Below, piece after piece: positions 17,040-26,080 of a stretch of 64,000 nucleotides of DNA (position 1 is the first letter of the stretch; the number at the start of each line of letters is the position of its first letter). The notes under the pieces are model-generated. The model did not search any database. It saw nothing but the letters and a program-made list of their open reading frames with translations, and was not told where the DNA came from. Origin of the DNA: Streptomyces pactum (lineage in GTDB: Bacteria; Actinomycetota; Actinomycetes; Streptomycetales; Streptomycetaceae); the NCBI RefSeq assembly GCF_002005225.1, contig NZ_CP019724.1:992001-1056000 (forward strand). Reading direction: 5' to 3'. The translations under genes were made by a program, and so were the position numbers.

Positions 17040-17327
17040 ATGAACGACAGCGCAGAGGTCCCACTGAGGGAGCTCAACCAGCAGACATCGCGCGTCCTGG
17101 CCCGAGTGGCGGCCGGGGAGACGGTGACCATCACCAAGGACGGTGTCCCGATAGGAGACATCGTGCCCCGCGGCGCGCCGACGGGCCGCCCCGCGTACCC
17201 GTTCCGCACCGATCCCATGGGTGACCTGGACATCCCGGACCTGGGTGGCCCCGTGCTCGACGACGACGAGATCGCGGCGAGCCTACGGGGTATGGGCGAA
17301 GACCTGCGCGGGGCAACAGATGACTGA
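17040..17327 (+). CDS. Phd/YefM-family antitoxin
   Basis: 95 residues with the Phd fold signature VPLRELNQQTSRVLARVAAGETVTITKDGVPIGDIVP, followed by an acidic C-terminal tail (DLDIPDLGGPVLDDDE) that would wrap the toxin. GGAGGG directly precedes the ATG. The upstream GGGTAGTACATT is a likely autoregulated promoter core. The stop overlaps the toxin gene by 8 bases. Confidence 0.92.
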   Translation: MNDSAEVPLRELNQQTSRVLARVAAGETVTITKDGVPIGDIVPRGAPTGRPAYPFRTDPMGDLDIPDLGGPVLDDDEIAASLRGMGEDLRGATDD

Positions 17328-17772
17328 CATCCCAGTCGCCATCGCCGACACGAACGCCCTGTACCGGCTGTTCACACCGAAGGACCCCCGCCACTCCGCT
17401 CACCGGGAAGCTCTCGCACGAACGGGGCACCTCGTGGTCTCACCCATGGTGCTCACCGAGCTGGACTACCTGCTGACCTCACGAGTCGGCACCAAGGCCG
17501 CGATGAACGCTCTGGACTTCATCACCGGACAGGCGGAGGCCCGCCGATTCGAGGTCCCCGACACCGCACCGCATTTGAGAAGCGCCATGGCCGTGATGCG
17601 CGGGTATGTCGACGCGGACGGCGGCGCGGGGGTGGGTCTGGCGGACGCGATGAACGTCGCCCTGGCGGCCGCCTTCCAAACGGCAGACATCTTCACCACA
17701 GACGCCCACTTCCGCATGATGCGGCCACTGACCGGGCAGCCCTCCTTCCGGCTGCTCCCCGACGACCTCTGA
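17320..17772 (+). CDS. VapC-like PIN-domain toxin RNase
   Basis: 150-residue PIN toxin. Acidic residues are visible in VAIADTNALYRLF (Asp near residue 9), VLTELDYLL, GLADAMNVAL and FTTDAHFRMM, matching the four-acid metal centre of VapC RNases. ATG at 17320 lies inside the antitoxin 3' end, the usual coupled arrangement. The antitoxin should neutralise it by direct binding and repress the operon. Confidence 0.92.
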   Translation: MTDIPVAIADTNALYRLFTPKDPRHSAHREALARTGHLVVSPMVLTELDYLLTSRVGTKAAMNALDFITGQAEARRFEVPDTAPHLRSAMAVMRGYVDADGGAGVGLADAMNVALAAAFQTADIFTTDAHFRMMRPLTGQPSFRLLPDDL

Positions 17773-17863
17773 CAGCCGATCGGCTCTCGGCCACCTGAGT
17801 CGCGTCCCTCAAAGTCACCCGACTTTTCCGGGCGGCAGGAGTGCTCCTCCACGCTCCGGCATC

Positions 17864-20008
17864 ATGGCCTCCATGACGAACGCGGTGGATGTGCGCACGG
17901 CGGCGGCCGAGTTCGACCGGACCGCCGTGGCGGCCGCCGAGTCGGCCGCCGAGGACGAGCGCAAGCAGGTGCTCTCCCGGTTTCCGCTGGAGGAGTGGGC
18001 GGAGCTGCCGCTGGAGCGCTACGCCCTCGGGCAGGGAGAGGCGCCCGGGTCGGGGCCGACGTACTGCCGGCTCATGGAGTTCGGCACCCCGCACCTGGGA
18101 AGCATCAAGGGCGGCAGTGCCGCGAAGCACATCATGTTCCACCACAACTCCGGTGAATGGCGCCTGGCCGCTCCGCTGAAGGGGATGGATCCGCAGGACG
18201 CCTGGGCGGAACTGCGAGGACAGTTCGTCCGGGCCTTCGACGCGGTCGGGGCAGGGGACTTCGACGCCTTGGACGACCTCGAAGTGCTGCGCTACGGACC
18301 GGCGCTGGTGACGAAGACCCTGGCAACCTACTTCCCCGAGCATTTCCTGCCGATCTACTCGGGGGAACACCTGCGCCGGTTCGCCGCCCTGCTGCCGGGC
18401 GACACGGACCAGGGCGAAGCCTCGGCCTGGCGCAGCAATCGCCGCCTGCTCGAACTCGTCCGATTACAGTCTGAGTTCAGAGGCTGGACCAGGCATGAAG
18501 TGATGCGTTTCCTGTACGAGCACTTCGACCCTCGCCCCCGGCAACGCACCATCTGGAAGATCGCCCCAGGCGAGCGCGGCCGGCTGTGGGAGGAATGCCG
18601 GGACGGCGGGTTCATCTGCGTCGGGTGGGACGAGCTCGGCGATCTCGGCCAGTACCAGAGCGACACCGAACTGAAGCAGGCCCTGGACGCGCACTGGCCA
18701 CGCAGCAGCGGTGGCAGCCTGACCCTCGCCCGACGGCTGCTGGCCTTCCGTGACCTGGAGGCGGGAGACCGGCTCGTCGCCAACCGTGGGACGGAGGAGA
18801 TCCTGGCCACCGGCAGGGTCGACGGGAGCTACCGCTACGACCCGGACCGGCCGGAGTTCCACCATGTCGTCCCGGTGGTCTGGGACCCCTCCCACGCGCG
18901 GAAGTTGCCGAAGGCCCAGCACGGGTGGCGGTCCACCTTCGCCAAGGTCGACCCGTCCCTCTTCGCCAAGTTCACCGCACACGACGCCGACTCCGGATCC
19001 GGCTCCGGCTCCGTACCGGGCACGGTGCAGGCACAGGCCGGCGCTGGTGAGCCGGTTGCGCCGCCCGAGGACGTACAGGCCGTACTGGACGCCCTGGAAC
19101 GCAAAGGCCAGGTGATCCTTCACGGACCGCCCGGTACGGGCAAGACCCGGCTCGCGCTCGGCGCCGCCCTCGCCCTGGACGGCCGCGCGGACGTGCTCGG
19201 CGCCGATGCCGACGCCCGCCAACGTGCCCGGGCACAGACCGAGATGCTGCACGGCGACCGCATCCGCATGGTCACCTTCCATCCCTCGTACGGGTACGAG
19301 GACTTCGTCGAGGGCTTCAAGCCGGACCTGAGCGCCACCGGCCCGGGGCTCACCCTCGCCCTCACCGACGGTCTGTTCCACGGCTTGTGCAGCCGGGCAG
19401 CCGCCCATCCCGATCAGACGTTCCTGCTGGTCATCGACGAGATCAACCGCGGTGACCTGCCCCGGATCTTCGGCGAGTTGATCACGCTCCTCGAACTCGA
19501 CAAACGGAACCTGCCGGTCGCTCTGCCCGTCAGCAAGCGAAGCTTCTCCGTCCCGCCGAACGTCCGGGTCATCGGCACGATGAACACCGCCGACCGCAGC
19601 ATCAGCCACCTGGACGCCGCGGTCCGCCGCCGTTTCGCCTTTCTGCACGTGGACCCGGACCCCGACGCCGTCTCCGGAACCGTCGGCCCCCTGGACCTGG
19701 CCGCGTTCTTCGAGTCCCTCAACAGCCGCATCTCCCACCATCTCGACGCCGACCACCAGATCGGGCACGCGTATCTGCTGCGCGAGGGTGAGCCCATTGC
19801 GACCGAGGAGGATCTGGCCGCGGCCTTCCACCACGAGGTGATCCCCCTCCTGGAGGACTACTGCCTCGGCCGGGCGGACCTGCTGCACCGCATCCTCGGC
19901 GACCTGGTCGACGCCGAGACCGGGCGTCCGCTCCTCATGCCCCCGCAGGACCTGGCAGACGCGCTGGCGACCGAGTTCACCAGCGGCGCCAACGGCCCGG
20001 ATGCCTGA
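17864..20008 (+). CDS. McrB-type restriction GTPase with EVE-like reader domain
   Basis: 714 residues. An N-terminal MrcB_N-like region (about 1-215) is followed by an EVE/PUA-like modified-base reader (about 225-370, starting IWKIAPGERGRLWEEC). The McrB AAA+ domain has Walker A GPPGTGKT (421-428), Walker B LLVIDEINRGDL (Asp525/Glu526) and the GTP-specificity motif MNTADRS (about 572-578). The C-terminus is complete. McrB assembles on modified cytosine DNA and drives the McrC nuclease. The McrC start lies 8 bases inside this gene. A second ATG nine bases downstream is possible. Confidence 0.93.
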   Translation: MASMTNAVDVRTAAAEFDRTAVAAAESAAEDERKQVLSRFPLEEWAELPLERYALGQGEAPGSGPTYCRLMEFGTPHLGSIKGGSAAKHIMFHHNSGEWRLAAPLKGMDPQDAWAELRGQFVRAFDAVGAGDFDALDDLEVLRYGPALVTKTLATYFPEHFLPIYSGEHLRRFAALLPGDTDQGEASAWRSNRRLLELVRLQSEFRGWTRHEVMRFLYEHFDPRPRQRTIWKIAPGERGRLWEECRDGGFICVGWDELGDLGQYQSDTELKQALDAHWPRSSGGSLTLARRLLAFRDLEAGDRLVANRGTEEILATGRVDGSYRYDPDRPEFHHVVPVVWDPSHARKLPKAQHGWRSTFAKVDPSLFAKFTAHDADSGSGSGSVPGTVQAQAGAGEPVAPPEDVQAVLDALERKGQVILHGPPGTGKTRLALGAALALDGRADVLGADADARQRARAQTEMLHGDRIRMVTFHPSYGYEDFVEGFKPDLSATGPGLTLALTDGLFHGLCSRAAAHPDQTFLLVIDEINRGDLPRIFGELITLLELDKRNLPVALPVSKRSFSVPPNVRVIGTMNTADRSISHLDAAVRRRFAFLHVDPDPDAVSGTVGPLDLAAFFESLNSRISHHLDADHQIGHAYLLREGEPIATEEDLAAAFHHEVIPLLEDYCLGRADLLHRILGDLVDAETGRPLLMPPQDLADALATEFTSGANGPDA

Positions 20009-21239
20009 CCGCACCCCGGTCCAGCTCGGCGAGTACGAGTCCGCTCCGCTGGAGCCCGGTCAGCTCACTTCCCGGGACGTCGACCGTCTGCAGGCACTCC
20101 AGGCACGGGGCTGCCTCCGCCTGACCAGGGAGCGCACCGGGTGGCGGCTCAAGGCCGACGCAACCGTCGGAGTTCTGGTCCTGGACCGTGTCCGCGTGGT
20201 GATCTCACCGAAGTTCGCCATTCCCGGAGAGCAGCTCATGAGCTGGCTCGCCTACGCCCTCGGCACGCCCGTCCCGGCGACGGCCAGGCGGTGGGCCACC
20301 GGCCCCGAGGGATACGCCGACCTGGTCGCCGCCGCCCTGCTCGAAGAGTGCGAGCGGCTGCTGCGGGAGGGACTGCGCCGGGACTACGTACGCCGCCGGA
20401 GTGTCGAACCGGTGCTGCGGGGGCGTCTGGACGTGGCCGCCCAGGCCACCCACCGCTTCGGGCAACTGGACCAGCTGCACGTCCGCACCTTCGACCGGGA
20501 GGCGGACATCTGGGAGAACCGCGTCCTCGGGAGCGCACTGAGGGCGGCTCTCGGTCTCACCGCCAGTCCTGTCCTGGCGCGTGCCCTGCACGGAGCCGCC
20601 GGCACCTTCCCGCAGGCCCCGACCCCGGCCGCGGCACTCCGCGCCCTGGACCGCACCCGCTACACGCGCCTCAACGCCCGCTACCGTCCCGCCCACACCT
20701 GGGCCCGTCTGCTGCTGCGCGGGGGCGGTGTGACGGACCTGCTCACCGACCAGGGCGCCACGGCGGACGGTCTTCTGCTCGCCATGCCCGCGCTCTGGGA
20801 AGCCGTCGTCCGCCGTCTCGGCACGGAGGCCGTCGGCCCGCACGGCGGCCGGGCCGTACCCGGCGGAAGCGGCGTCGGCATCACCGTCCGCGGAGACCTG
20901 GGCAACGCCTCGGCCTTCCGGCCCGATCTCCTGCTCAGCCTTCCAGGACATGACGCGGCACAGCGCACGCTGCTGCCGGTGGACGCCAAGTACAAACGTT
21001 ACGATCGTCACGGTGTGAGCTCGGACGACGTCCACCAGCTCCTCACCTACAGCAGCGGCTACGCGTCCGCCGGCACCCCGCTCGCCGTCATCCTCCATCC
21101 CCGGCCGGGCGGCCACGCCCAGCGGACCCTCCAGGTGCGCGGCCCCGGAGGCCTGTTGGGCATCATCCCCGTCCTCGGCGTGGACACCCACGCCACGCCC
21201 GAGCAGGCGGCGGCCTGGATCGGCTCAGTGCTGCGCTGA
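20001..21239 (+). CDS. mcrC: McrC nuclease subunit
   Basis: 412 residues, full family length. An N-terminal beta-rich McrB-binding region (VGVLVLDRVRVVISPKF) is followed by a helical middle and a C-terminal PD-(D/E)xK nuclease with FRPDLLL and LPVDAKYK (Asp328, Lys330). With the preceding McrB it forms a modification-dependent restriction enzyme. No damage is seen, unlike the second copy at 29.9-32.7 kb. Confidence 0.92.
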   Translation: MPDRTPVQLGEYESAPLEPGQLTSRDVDRLQALQARGCLRLTRERTGWRLKADATVGVLVLDRVRVVISPKFAIPGEQLMSWLAYALGTPVPATARRWATGPEGYADLVAAALLEECERLLREGLRRDYVRRRSVEPVLRGRLDVAAQATHRFGQLDQLHVRTFDREADIWENRVLGSALRAALGLTASPVLARALHGAAGTFPQAPTPAAALRALDRTRYTRLNARYRPAHTWARLLLRGGGVTDLLTDQGATADGLLLAMPALWEAVVRRLGTEAVGPHGGRAVPGGSGVGITVRGDLGNASAFRPDLLLSLPGHDAAQRTLLPVDAKYKRYDRHGVSSDDVHQLLTYSSGYASAGTPLAVILHPRPGGHAQRTLQVRGPGGLLGIIPVLGVDTHATPEQAAAWIGSVLR

Positions 21240-21395
21240 CCATCCCACGCCGGCCGGTCGATGACGGCCGCCGCGGGTGGTGAGGTGGTCGGCGGGCGTC
21301 CGTCTCGGCGGACGTATCAGTCGAACACGCCCCCGAGTCGGGCACGACACTAGAACGCATGTACACAGATACATACTTTATTAGTCCATGAAAGC

Positions 21396-21413
21396 TTGTT
21401 GACATCGCTAACA
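21396..21413. promoter_or_regulatory. Shared near-palindrome upstream of the SMC-like operon
   Basis: TTGTTGACATCGCTAACA is a dyad of the form TGTTGAC-N3-GCTAACA. It contains a consensus -35 TTGACA at 21399-21404, with a poor CATGCT -10 candidate 18 bases on. ATACATAC lies 20 bases upstream. The same 18-mer, differing only at the two central bases, occurs at 36607-36624. The rest of 21240-21513 holds no gene; a weak CGGCCG hairpin near 21255 may end the mcrBC transcript. Confidence 0.6.
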
Positions 21414-21513
21414 CACTTCCGCCATGCTCAGATCGACAACGGCTCACCGTCCCCTCGCGTCGCCTTGGGCACACCCACCGCAGCCGTCCAGAGCACCTAA
21501 GGAAGTCCGAGCG

Positions 21514-23919
21514 ATGAGCGACACCGCCAGCCTCCGTGACCTGCTTCTCGCCCGGTTGCCCGAATCAGGGCTCTCTGCCGAGGAGCAGGCCCTGCTGCGC
21601 GATCTGCTGCCCGCCGCTCAGCCCCGGAACGGTCGCCATTCCGGGACCGTGTACATGCGGTCCATCACGGCTTCCGGCTGGCGCGGCATCGGCCCCACCG
21701 CCACCGTCCGGCTGAAGCCCGGCCCCGGTCTGACGCTGGTGGCGGGCCGCAACGGCTCCGGCAAGTCGAGCTTCGCCGAGGCCGCTGAGATGGCCCTGAC
21801 AGGCGACAACTTCCGCTGGCAGGGGCGCACTCAGGTATGGAAGAAGGGCTGGCGCAACCTCCACGAGCACTCCTCCCCCGAGATCGCGGTGGAGCTCGAC
21901 TTCGACGCCGCCAGTGACGGAGAGGGCGCCAAGGAGCCCGTAACCGTGCGCCGGATCTGGCACGGCGACGGGCTTGAGGAGTCCAGCACCGTCGTGGAGG
22001 AAGCAGGACAGCCCACCGGCGAAGCCCTGCACGACGTGATCGACGCCGAGCAACTGTCGCTGTACCGGCCGTTCCTCCCATACACCCAGCTCGGAGCTGT
22101 GATCAACGGGCCGCTGACCACCCTGCACGACGAGATCTCCCGAATCCTCGGCCTCGAACTGCTCAGTGACACCGACGCGGCGGCACGTGCCCGGGCCAAG
22201 GCCCTGACCGACACGGAGAGCGCCGCGAAGACCCTCACGGCCACCGTGATGCAGGAGTTGTCGGAGGTGGACGACCCGCGCGCCAAGGAGGCGATCACGG
22301 CTCTCTCCGGCAGGAGCCCAGACCTGGACGCCGTCCGGGCCCTGTTGAAGGGCCACGGCGCCGCCGACTCTGCGCACGTCGCACGACTGCGCCGACTGGC
22401 CGATCTGGAGCCCCCGGACCGGCCGTTGATCGCGAAGGCCGTGACCCGGCTGCGGTCGGCAGCCGCCGTGGCCGACGACGCACGCCACGGGTCCGCCGAG
22501 GACGCCCGGCAGTTGATCAAACTGCTCGACGCCGCGCTGGAACACCGCCGCCGCCATCCCGACGCCTCCGACTGCCCCGTGTGCGGCAGCACGGACCTCT
22601 TGGACCGCTCGTGGGCGGAACGGACGCGCGCGCAGGTCGAAAGGCTCCAGGTGGAGGCCGCCGAGGCCGAGGCGGCACACCGCGAACTCGTGAACGCGGT
22701 GAGGGAGGTGCACGACCTGATGCGTCCGGCTCCCACCTGGCTCCAGGCCGACGAGCCCTCCCTGGCCACCCTCTGGCGGGATCTGGTCGCCTGCCGCACG
22801 GTTCGTGACCCACGCGAGCTGGCCGACCGTGCGGAACGCGCCGAGGCAGTCCTCGGTGATGCCTGTGATCAGGTCCGTGAGGACGCCCGCCGACGCGTCA
22901 CAGCGCAGGACGGCCGCTGGCAGCCCGTGGCCGCACGCCTGTCCGCATGGTTGGTGCAGGCGGAGGCCGCGCAGGCGGTGAAGCCCGCCCGCAAGCAGGT
23001 CAAGGCCGTACGCGACTGGGTGCGGGCGCTCACCGACGAGTTGCGGGACGCTCGGTTCAAGCCGTTCGCCGAGCAGTCCGGGCAAATCTGGCGGCTGTTG
23101 TGCGAGCGCAGCAGCGTGTCGCTGGGTGCGATCGGGCTCACGGGTGTCGGCCCGCAGCGGCAGGTCAGTCTCCCCGTCTCCGTGGACGACGCCGACGCGC
23201 CCGCCTTCGGCGTCATGAGCCAGGGCGAACTGCACTCACTCGCCCTCTCCCTGTTCGTCCCGCGCGCCACCCACCGGGACAGTCCCTTCGGTTTCCTGGT
23301 CATCGACGACCCGGTGCAGTCCATGGATCCGGAGAAGGTCGACGGCCTCGCCAAGGTTCTCGACCTGTACGCGCAGCACCGGCAGGTCGTCGTCTTCACA
23401 CACGACACCCGGCTCGAAGAGGCCGTCCAACGCCTCGGTCTGCGGGCGACGGTCCTGCGGGTGTCCCGGCAGACCGACTCCGTCGTCCACGTCGCTTCCG
23501 TCAGCGACCCCGTGAGCCAGGCCCTGGCGGAGGCACGGGCCATCGCCCTCGATCCGCACCTGCCGCCGGAAGTCGCCGACCGGGTGCTGCCCTCGATGTG
23601 CCGTGTGGCGCTGGAGGCCGCCTACCAGGACACCGCGCGGCGTGCTCTGCGTGAGGCCGGGGTCGGGCAACGCGACATCCAGGAGCGGGTCACCCGGCCA
23701 GGTCCCCTCACCGGCCTGGCGGCCCTCGCGATGGGCATGCCGGGCAAGGAGGGGCGCGAGGTGCTGGACGCCGTCGCCCGCGACCATGGCACGTGGGCCA
23801 GGGAGTTGATCCAGGGGCTGAACCAGGCATCGCATCAGGCACCGGCCATGCCCGTCGGGGACCGCGCGGCCCTGGTCGACCGTACGAAGCGTCTCGCCAA
23901 GGAGGTTTTGGCCCGGTGA
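21514..23919 (+). CDS. SMC/Rad50-like ABC ATPase
   Basis: 801 residues. Walker A GRNGSGKSS lies near residue 80. A long alpha-helical region holds one CPVCGS (Cys354, Cys357) in the position of a Rad50 zinc hook. Further on come a signature-like MSQGELHSLALSLF, Walker B FLVIDDPVQSMD and a VVFTHD switch. After the ATPase there is an extra domain of about 150 residues. ATG at 21514 follows AAGGAAG; the reading from 21424 includes promoter sequence. It heads a three-gene operon. Such SMC-like proteins drive Lamassu- and Wadjet-type systems, but the partners here match neither. Confidence 0.88.
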   Translation: MSDTASLRDLLLARLPESGLSAEEQALLRDLLPAAQPRNGRHSGTVYMRSITASGWRGIGPTATVRLKPGPGLTLVAGRNGSGKSSFAEAAEMALTGDNFRWQGRTQVWKKGWRNLHEHSSPEIAVELDFDAASDGEGAKEPVTVRRIWHGDGLEESSTVVEEAGQPTGEALHDVIDAEQLSLYRPFLPYTQLGAVINGPLTTLHDEISRILGLELLSDTDAAARARAKALTDTESAAKTLTATVMQELSEVDDPRAKEAITALSGRSPDLDAVRALLKGHGAADSAHVARLRRLADLEPPDRPLIAKAVTRLRSAAAVADDARHGSAEDARQLIKLLDAALEHRRRHPDASDCPVCGSTDLLDRSWAERTRAQVERLQVEAAEAEAAHRELVNAVREVHDLMRPAPTWLQADEPSLATLWRDLVACRTVRDPRELADRAERAEAVLGDACDQVREDARRRVTAQDGRWQPVAARLSAWLVQAEAAQAVKPARKQVKAVRDWVRALTDELRDARFKPFAEQSGQIWRLLCERSSVSLGAIGLTGVGPQRQVSLPVSVDDADAPAFGVMSQGELHSLALSLFVPRATHRDSPFGFLVIDDPVQSMDPEKVDGLAKVLDLYAQHRQVVVFTHDTRLEEAVQRLGLRATVLRVSRQTDSVVHVASVSDPVSQALAEARAIALDPHLPPEVADRVLPSMCRVALEAAYQDTARRALREAGVGQRDIQERVTRPGPLTGLAALAMGMPGKEGREVLDAVARDHGTWARELIQGLNQASHQAPAMPVGDRAALVDRTKRLAKEVLAR

Positions 23920-24314
23920 CCACTCCCGCGCGCTCCCCCCGCGTTCTCCCCACGAACGAACTCCTCTCTGCCGCAGACCAGTTGCTCAATCCATCGGACG
24001 GCACCACGCTCTCCCCCGGTGTCCGGGCGCGCGCCGCGGCCACCCTGCTCCGGCTGGCCCTCGACGAAACCCTCGATGCCTTCTGGCGGTCGGTCAGCCC
24101 TCGCATGACCCGCAGCACCGGCCGCACCCGCATGCTCTGCCTGCAGTGGTACGTCAGTCCCTCCGTCGCGCGTCAGTGGTACACCGTCTGGTCCGGCCTC
24201 AGCGCCGCCTGTCACTACCACACGTACGAGCTGCCTCCCACCCCCGCCGAGGTACGGGCCTGGCACCAGGACGTGAGTGAACTGCTGCGTGTCCTGGCCG
24301 CCGCCCGCGCCTGA
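23916..24314 (+). CDS. Small helical protein of the SMC-like operon, unknown function
   Basis: 132 residues, no recognised family. GTG at 23916 overlaps the TGA of the ATPase gene. Sequence is mostly helical, with LLSAADQLLNP, ARAAATLLRLALDETLDAFW and a Trp/Tyr-rich middle (LQWYVS, QWYTVW, CHYHTYELPPTP). In size and helicity it resembles HEPN-like or accessory subunits, but no RxxxxH motif was found. Most likely an obligate partner of the ATPase. Confidence 0.75.
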   Translation: MTTPARSPRVLPTNELLSAADQLLNPSDGTTLSPGVRARAAATLLRLALDETLDAFWRSVSPRMTRSTGRTRMLCLQWYVSPSVARQWYTVWSGLSAACHYHTYELPPTPAEVRAWHQDVSELLRVLAAARA

Positions 24315-24347
24315 ACCACGCCGCCCCGACACGTGAGGAGCAGCACG

Positions 24348-25985
24348 ATGGACGCCCGCCGCTATCGCATGGTGGTCACCAGCCGGACCGACTACGTGCG
24401 CACCGGTGCACTCGTCGACGAGCAACTGCGCCACTGGCTCGCCCAACCACCCAAGCGCTACAACGTCGACGCGTTCGCCGAGGGCCGCAATGAGATAGCC
24501 GGCGGAGTCACGCTCGACCACGACTCCGTCACAGGGGTCACCGGTGCCTACGGACGATGGCGGCTCCGGGAGACCGCGCCCTGCGGCACCTGGCAGACCA
24601 CCCTCGTGACGCGGCAGATCACCGACGGTCCGACCTGGGTCCAGCTGGACGTCGAGCACCTTCCCGACGACGCGGAAGCGGCCCCGGTGCCGGCCAGGAC
24701 TCCCCGGCTCGCGAGGCATCTGCTGGAGGCGCTCGACGCGCATGACGGCCTGGCAGACGTGACGGCCATGCCCCAAGTCGTCGAAGCCGAGGATGTCGAG
24801 GCGGTCATCGACGAACTGTGCGACGCCGACCGGCGCCTCCCCGTCGTCATGGCGAGCACGCCGTACGACGTCGACTTCGACGGCTGGCTGGAGGGCACGG
24901 TCGACCCTCTCGTCCGTCCCCTGGCTGGGCTGGCGATCCTCTACGTGCTCACCCCGAAAGCCGAGTCGGTCTTCAACCGGGCCCTGGAACACCACCGCGT
25001 GTACAACGGCGGGATCCGCACCTACCTGCCGGGCGTCGACCCGGCCTGGCCCGCCGACGGCCAGCGGCACCGGGTGATGTCGAAACGGCTGATCACCGAG
25101 AATCCTCGGCTGGCCGCCCGCATCCTGAACCAGCTCCCTCAGGGGCTGGCGACCCGGTTGCCGTTGCCCGACGCCCTGGACTCCGTGCCGCTCATGCGCA
25201 CACGAGCCAGGGACGGAGTCGGCGGCTCCGAACAGGAACGACTGCGCGACGAGAACGACGCCCTGCACGAAATCCTGGAGGAGGCGGCACGCGAACAGCG
25301 CGTCAGGGCCGACGAGATCCGTGACCTCAAGCGGGAGCTGCGTCAGGCGGAGAGCAACGAGGTGCAGGCCGTCGTCGACTACGACGAGCAGTACAAGGAA
25401 CTCCACCGGGCCAAGGCGCAGATACGGGAACTGCAGAGAGAACTCCTCAGGCTGGGCGCCGCCGAGCAGGCGTACGCGGCGGTGGAACCCTCGCTGGACG
25501 CGCCCACCTCCTTCACCGAGATCCTGGACCGGATCGGCGACATGCGACGCGTCCACTTCAGCGGCCGGCGCAAGTACACCCTGGAACTCGACGACCAGGC
25601 CTACGGCTCGTCCTGGGTCCGGATGGCCTGGGACGCGCTGCTGGCCCTCCAGGACTTCGCGGAAGCCGTCGCGAGCGGCGAGGCGAACTGTGACTTCAAG
25701 CAGTGGTGTGCGGACGCACCGGAGGGAGCGCACGTCATCTCGCCCCGCAAGGTCGTCAGGGACGAATCGAAGTCCGTGAAGGCGAACGGCGAGTGGAGCC
25801 GGGCGCGCACGTTCCCCGTGCCCCGCCACGTGCATCCGAACGGCAAGCTGTTCATGGGTGCCCACCTGCGGATCGGCGGAGGCAACACCATCGCGCCGCG
25901 CCTGCACTACTACGACGGAGCTTGTACCGATCACGGAATCTACGTCGGTTACATAGGCCCGCACCTGACCAACACCATGACCTGA
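24348..25985 (+). CDS. Coiled-coil protein of the SMC-like operon, candidate effector
   Basis: 545 residues, family not recognised. Three parts: an alpha/beta N-terminal region (1-290), a coiled coil (about 300-375, rich in EQERLRDENDALHE-type heptads), and a conserved-looking C-terminal domain (about 400-545). The last has the pattern R-FPVP-H-P-G-F-GAHLRI...APRLHYYD...IYVGYIGPHLTNT, a compact beta-rich end domain. GAGGAG precedes ATG 24348. Given its place after an SMC-like ATPase, it may sense or execute the response. Confidence 0.75.
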   Translation: MDARRYRMVVTSRTDYVRTGALVDEQLRHWLAQPPKRYNVDAFAEGRNEIAGGVTLDHDSVTGVTGAYGRWRLRETAPCGTWQTTLVTRQITDGPTWVQLDVEHLPDDAEAAPVPARTPRLARHLLEALDAHDGLADVTAMPQVVEAEDVEAVIDELCDADRRLPVVMASTPYDVDFDGWLEGTVDPLVRPLAGLAILYVLTPKAESVFNRALEHHRVYNGGIRTYLPGVDPAWPADGQRHRVMSKRLITENPRLAARILNQLPQGLATRLPLPDALDSVPLMRTRARDGVGGSEQERLRDENDALHEILEEAAREQRVRADEIRDLKRELRQAESNEVQAVVDYDEQYKELHRAKAQIRELQRELLRLGAAEQAYAAVEPSLDAPTSFTEILDRIGDMRRVHFSGRRKYTLELDDQAYGSSWVRMAWDALLALQDFAEAVASGEANCDFKQWCADAPEGAHVISPRKVVRDESKSVKANGEWSRARTFPVPRHVHPNGKLFMGAHLRIGGGNTIAPRLHYYDGACTDHGIYVGYIGPHLTNTMT

Positions 25986-26024
25986 CGCGGCCCCGGAAGG
26001 ACCACAGCGCCCCGGCTGACCGGT

Positions 26025-26050
26025 GCGGGACGGGGTCTTCCCCGGCCCGC
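26025..26050. terminator. Bidirectional terminator between convergent genes
   Basis: An 11-base stem (26025-26035 with 26040-26050) with one A-G mismatch and a TCTT loop lies between the rightward SMC-like operon and the leftward DUF2786 gene. It can end both transcripts. Confidence 0.7.
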
Positions 26051-26080
26051 AACCCTCCTGGTCACCAGGCGGCACGTGCC

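Noticed and set aside
21514..25985. Assignment of the three-gene operon to Lamassu or Wadjet
   Set aside because: No Lamassu-type LmuA nuclease/protease start and no JetA, JetB or JetD homologue is in this operon; only the ATPase type is shared.
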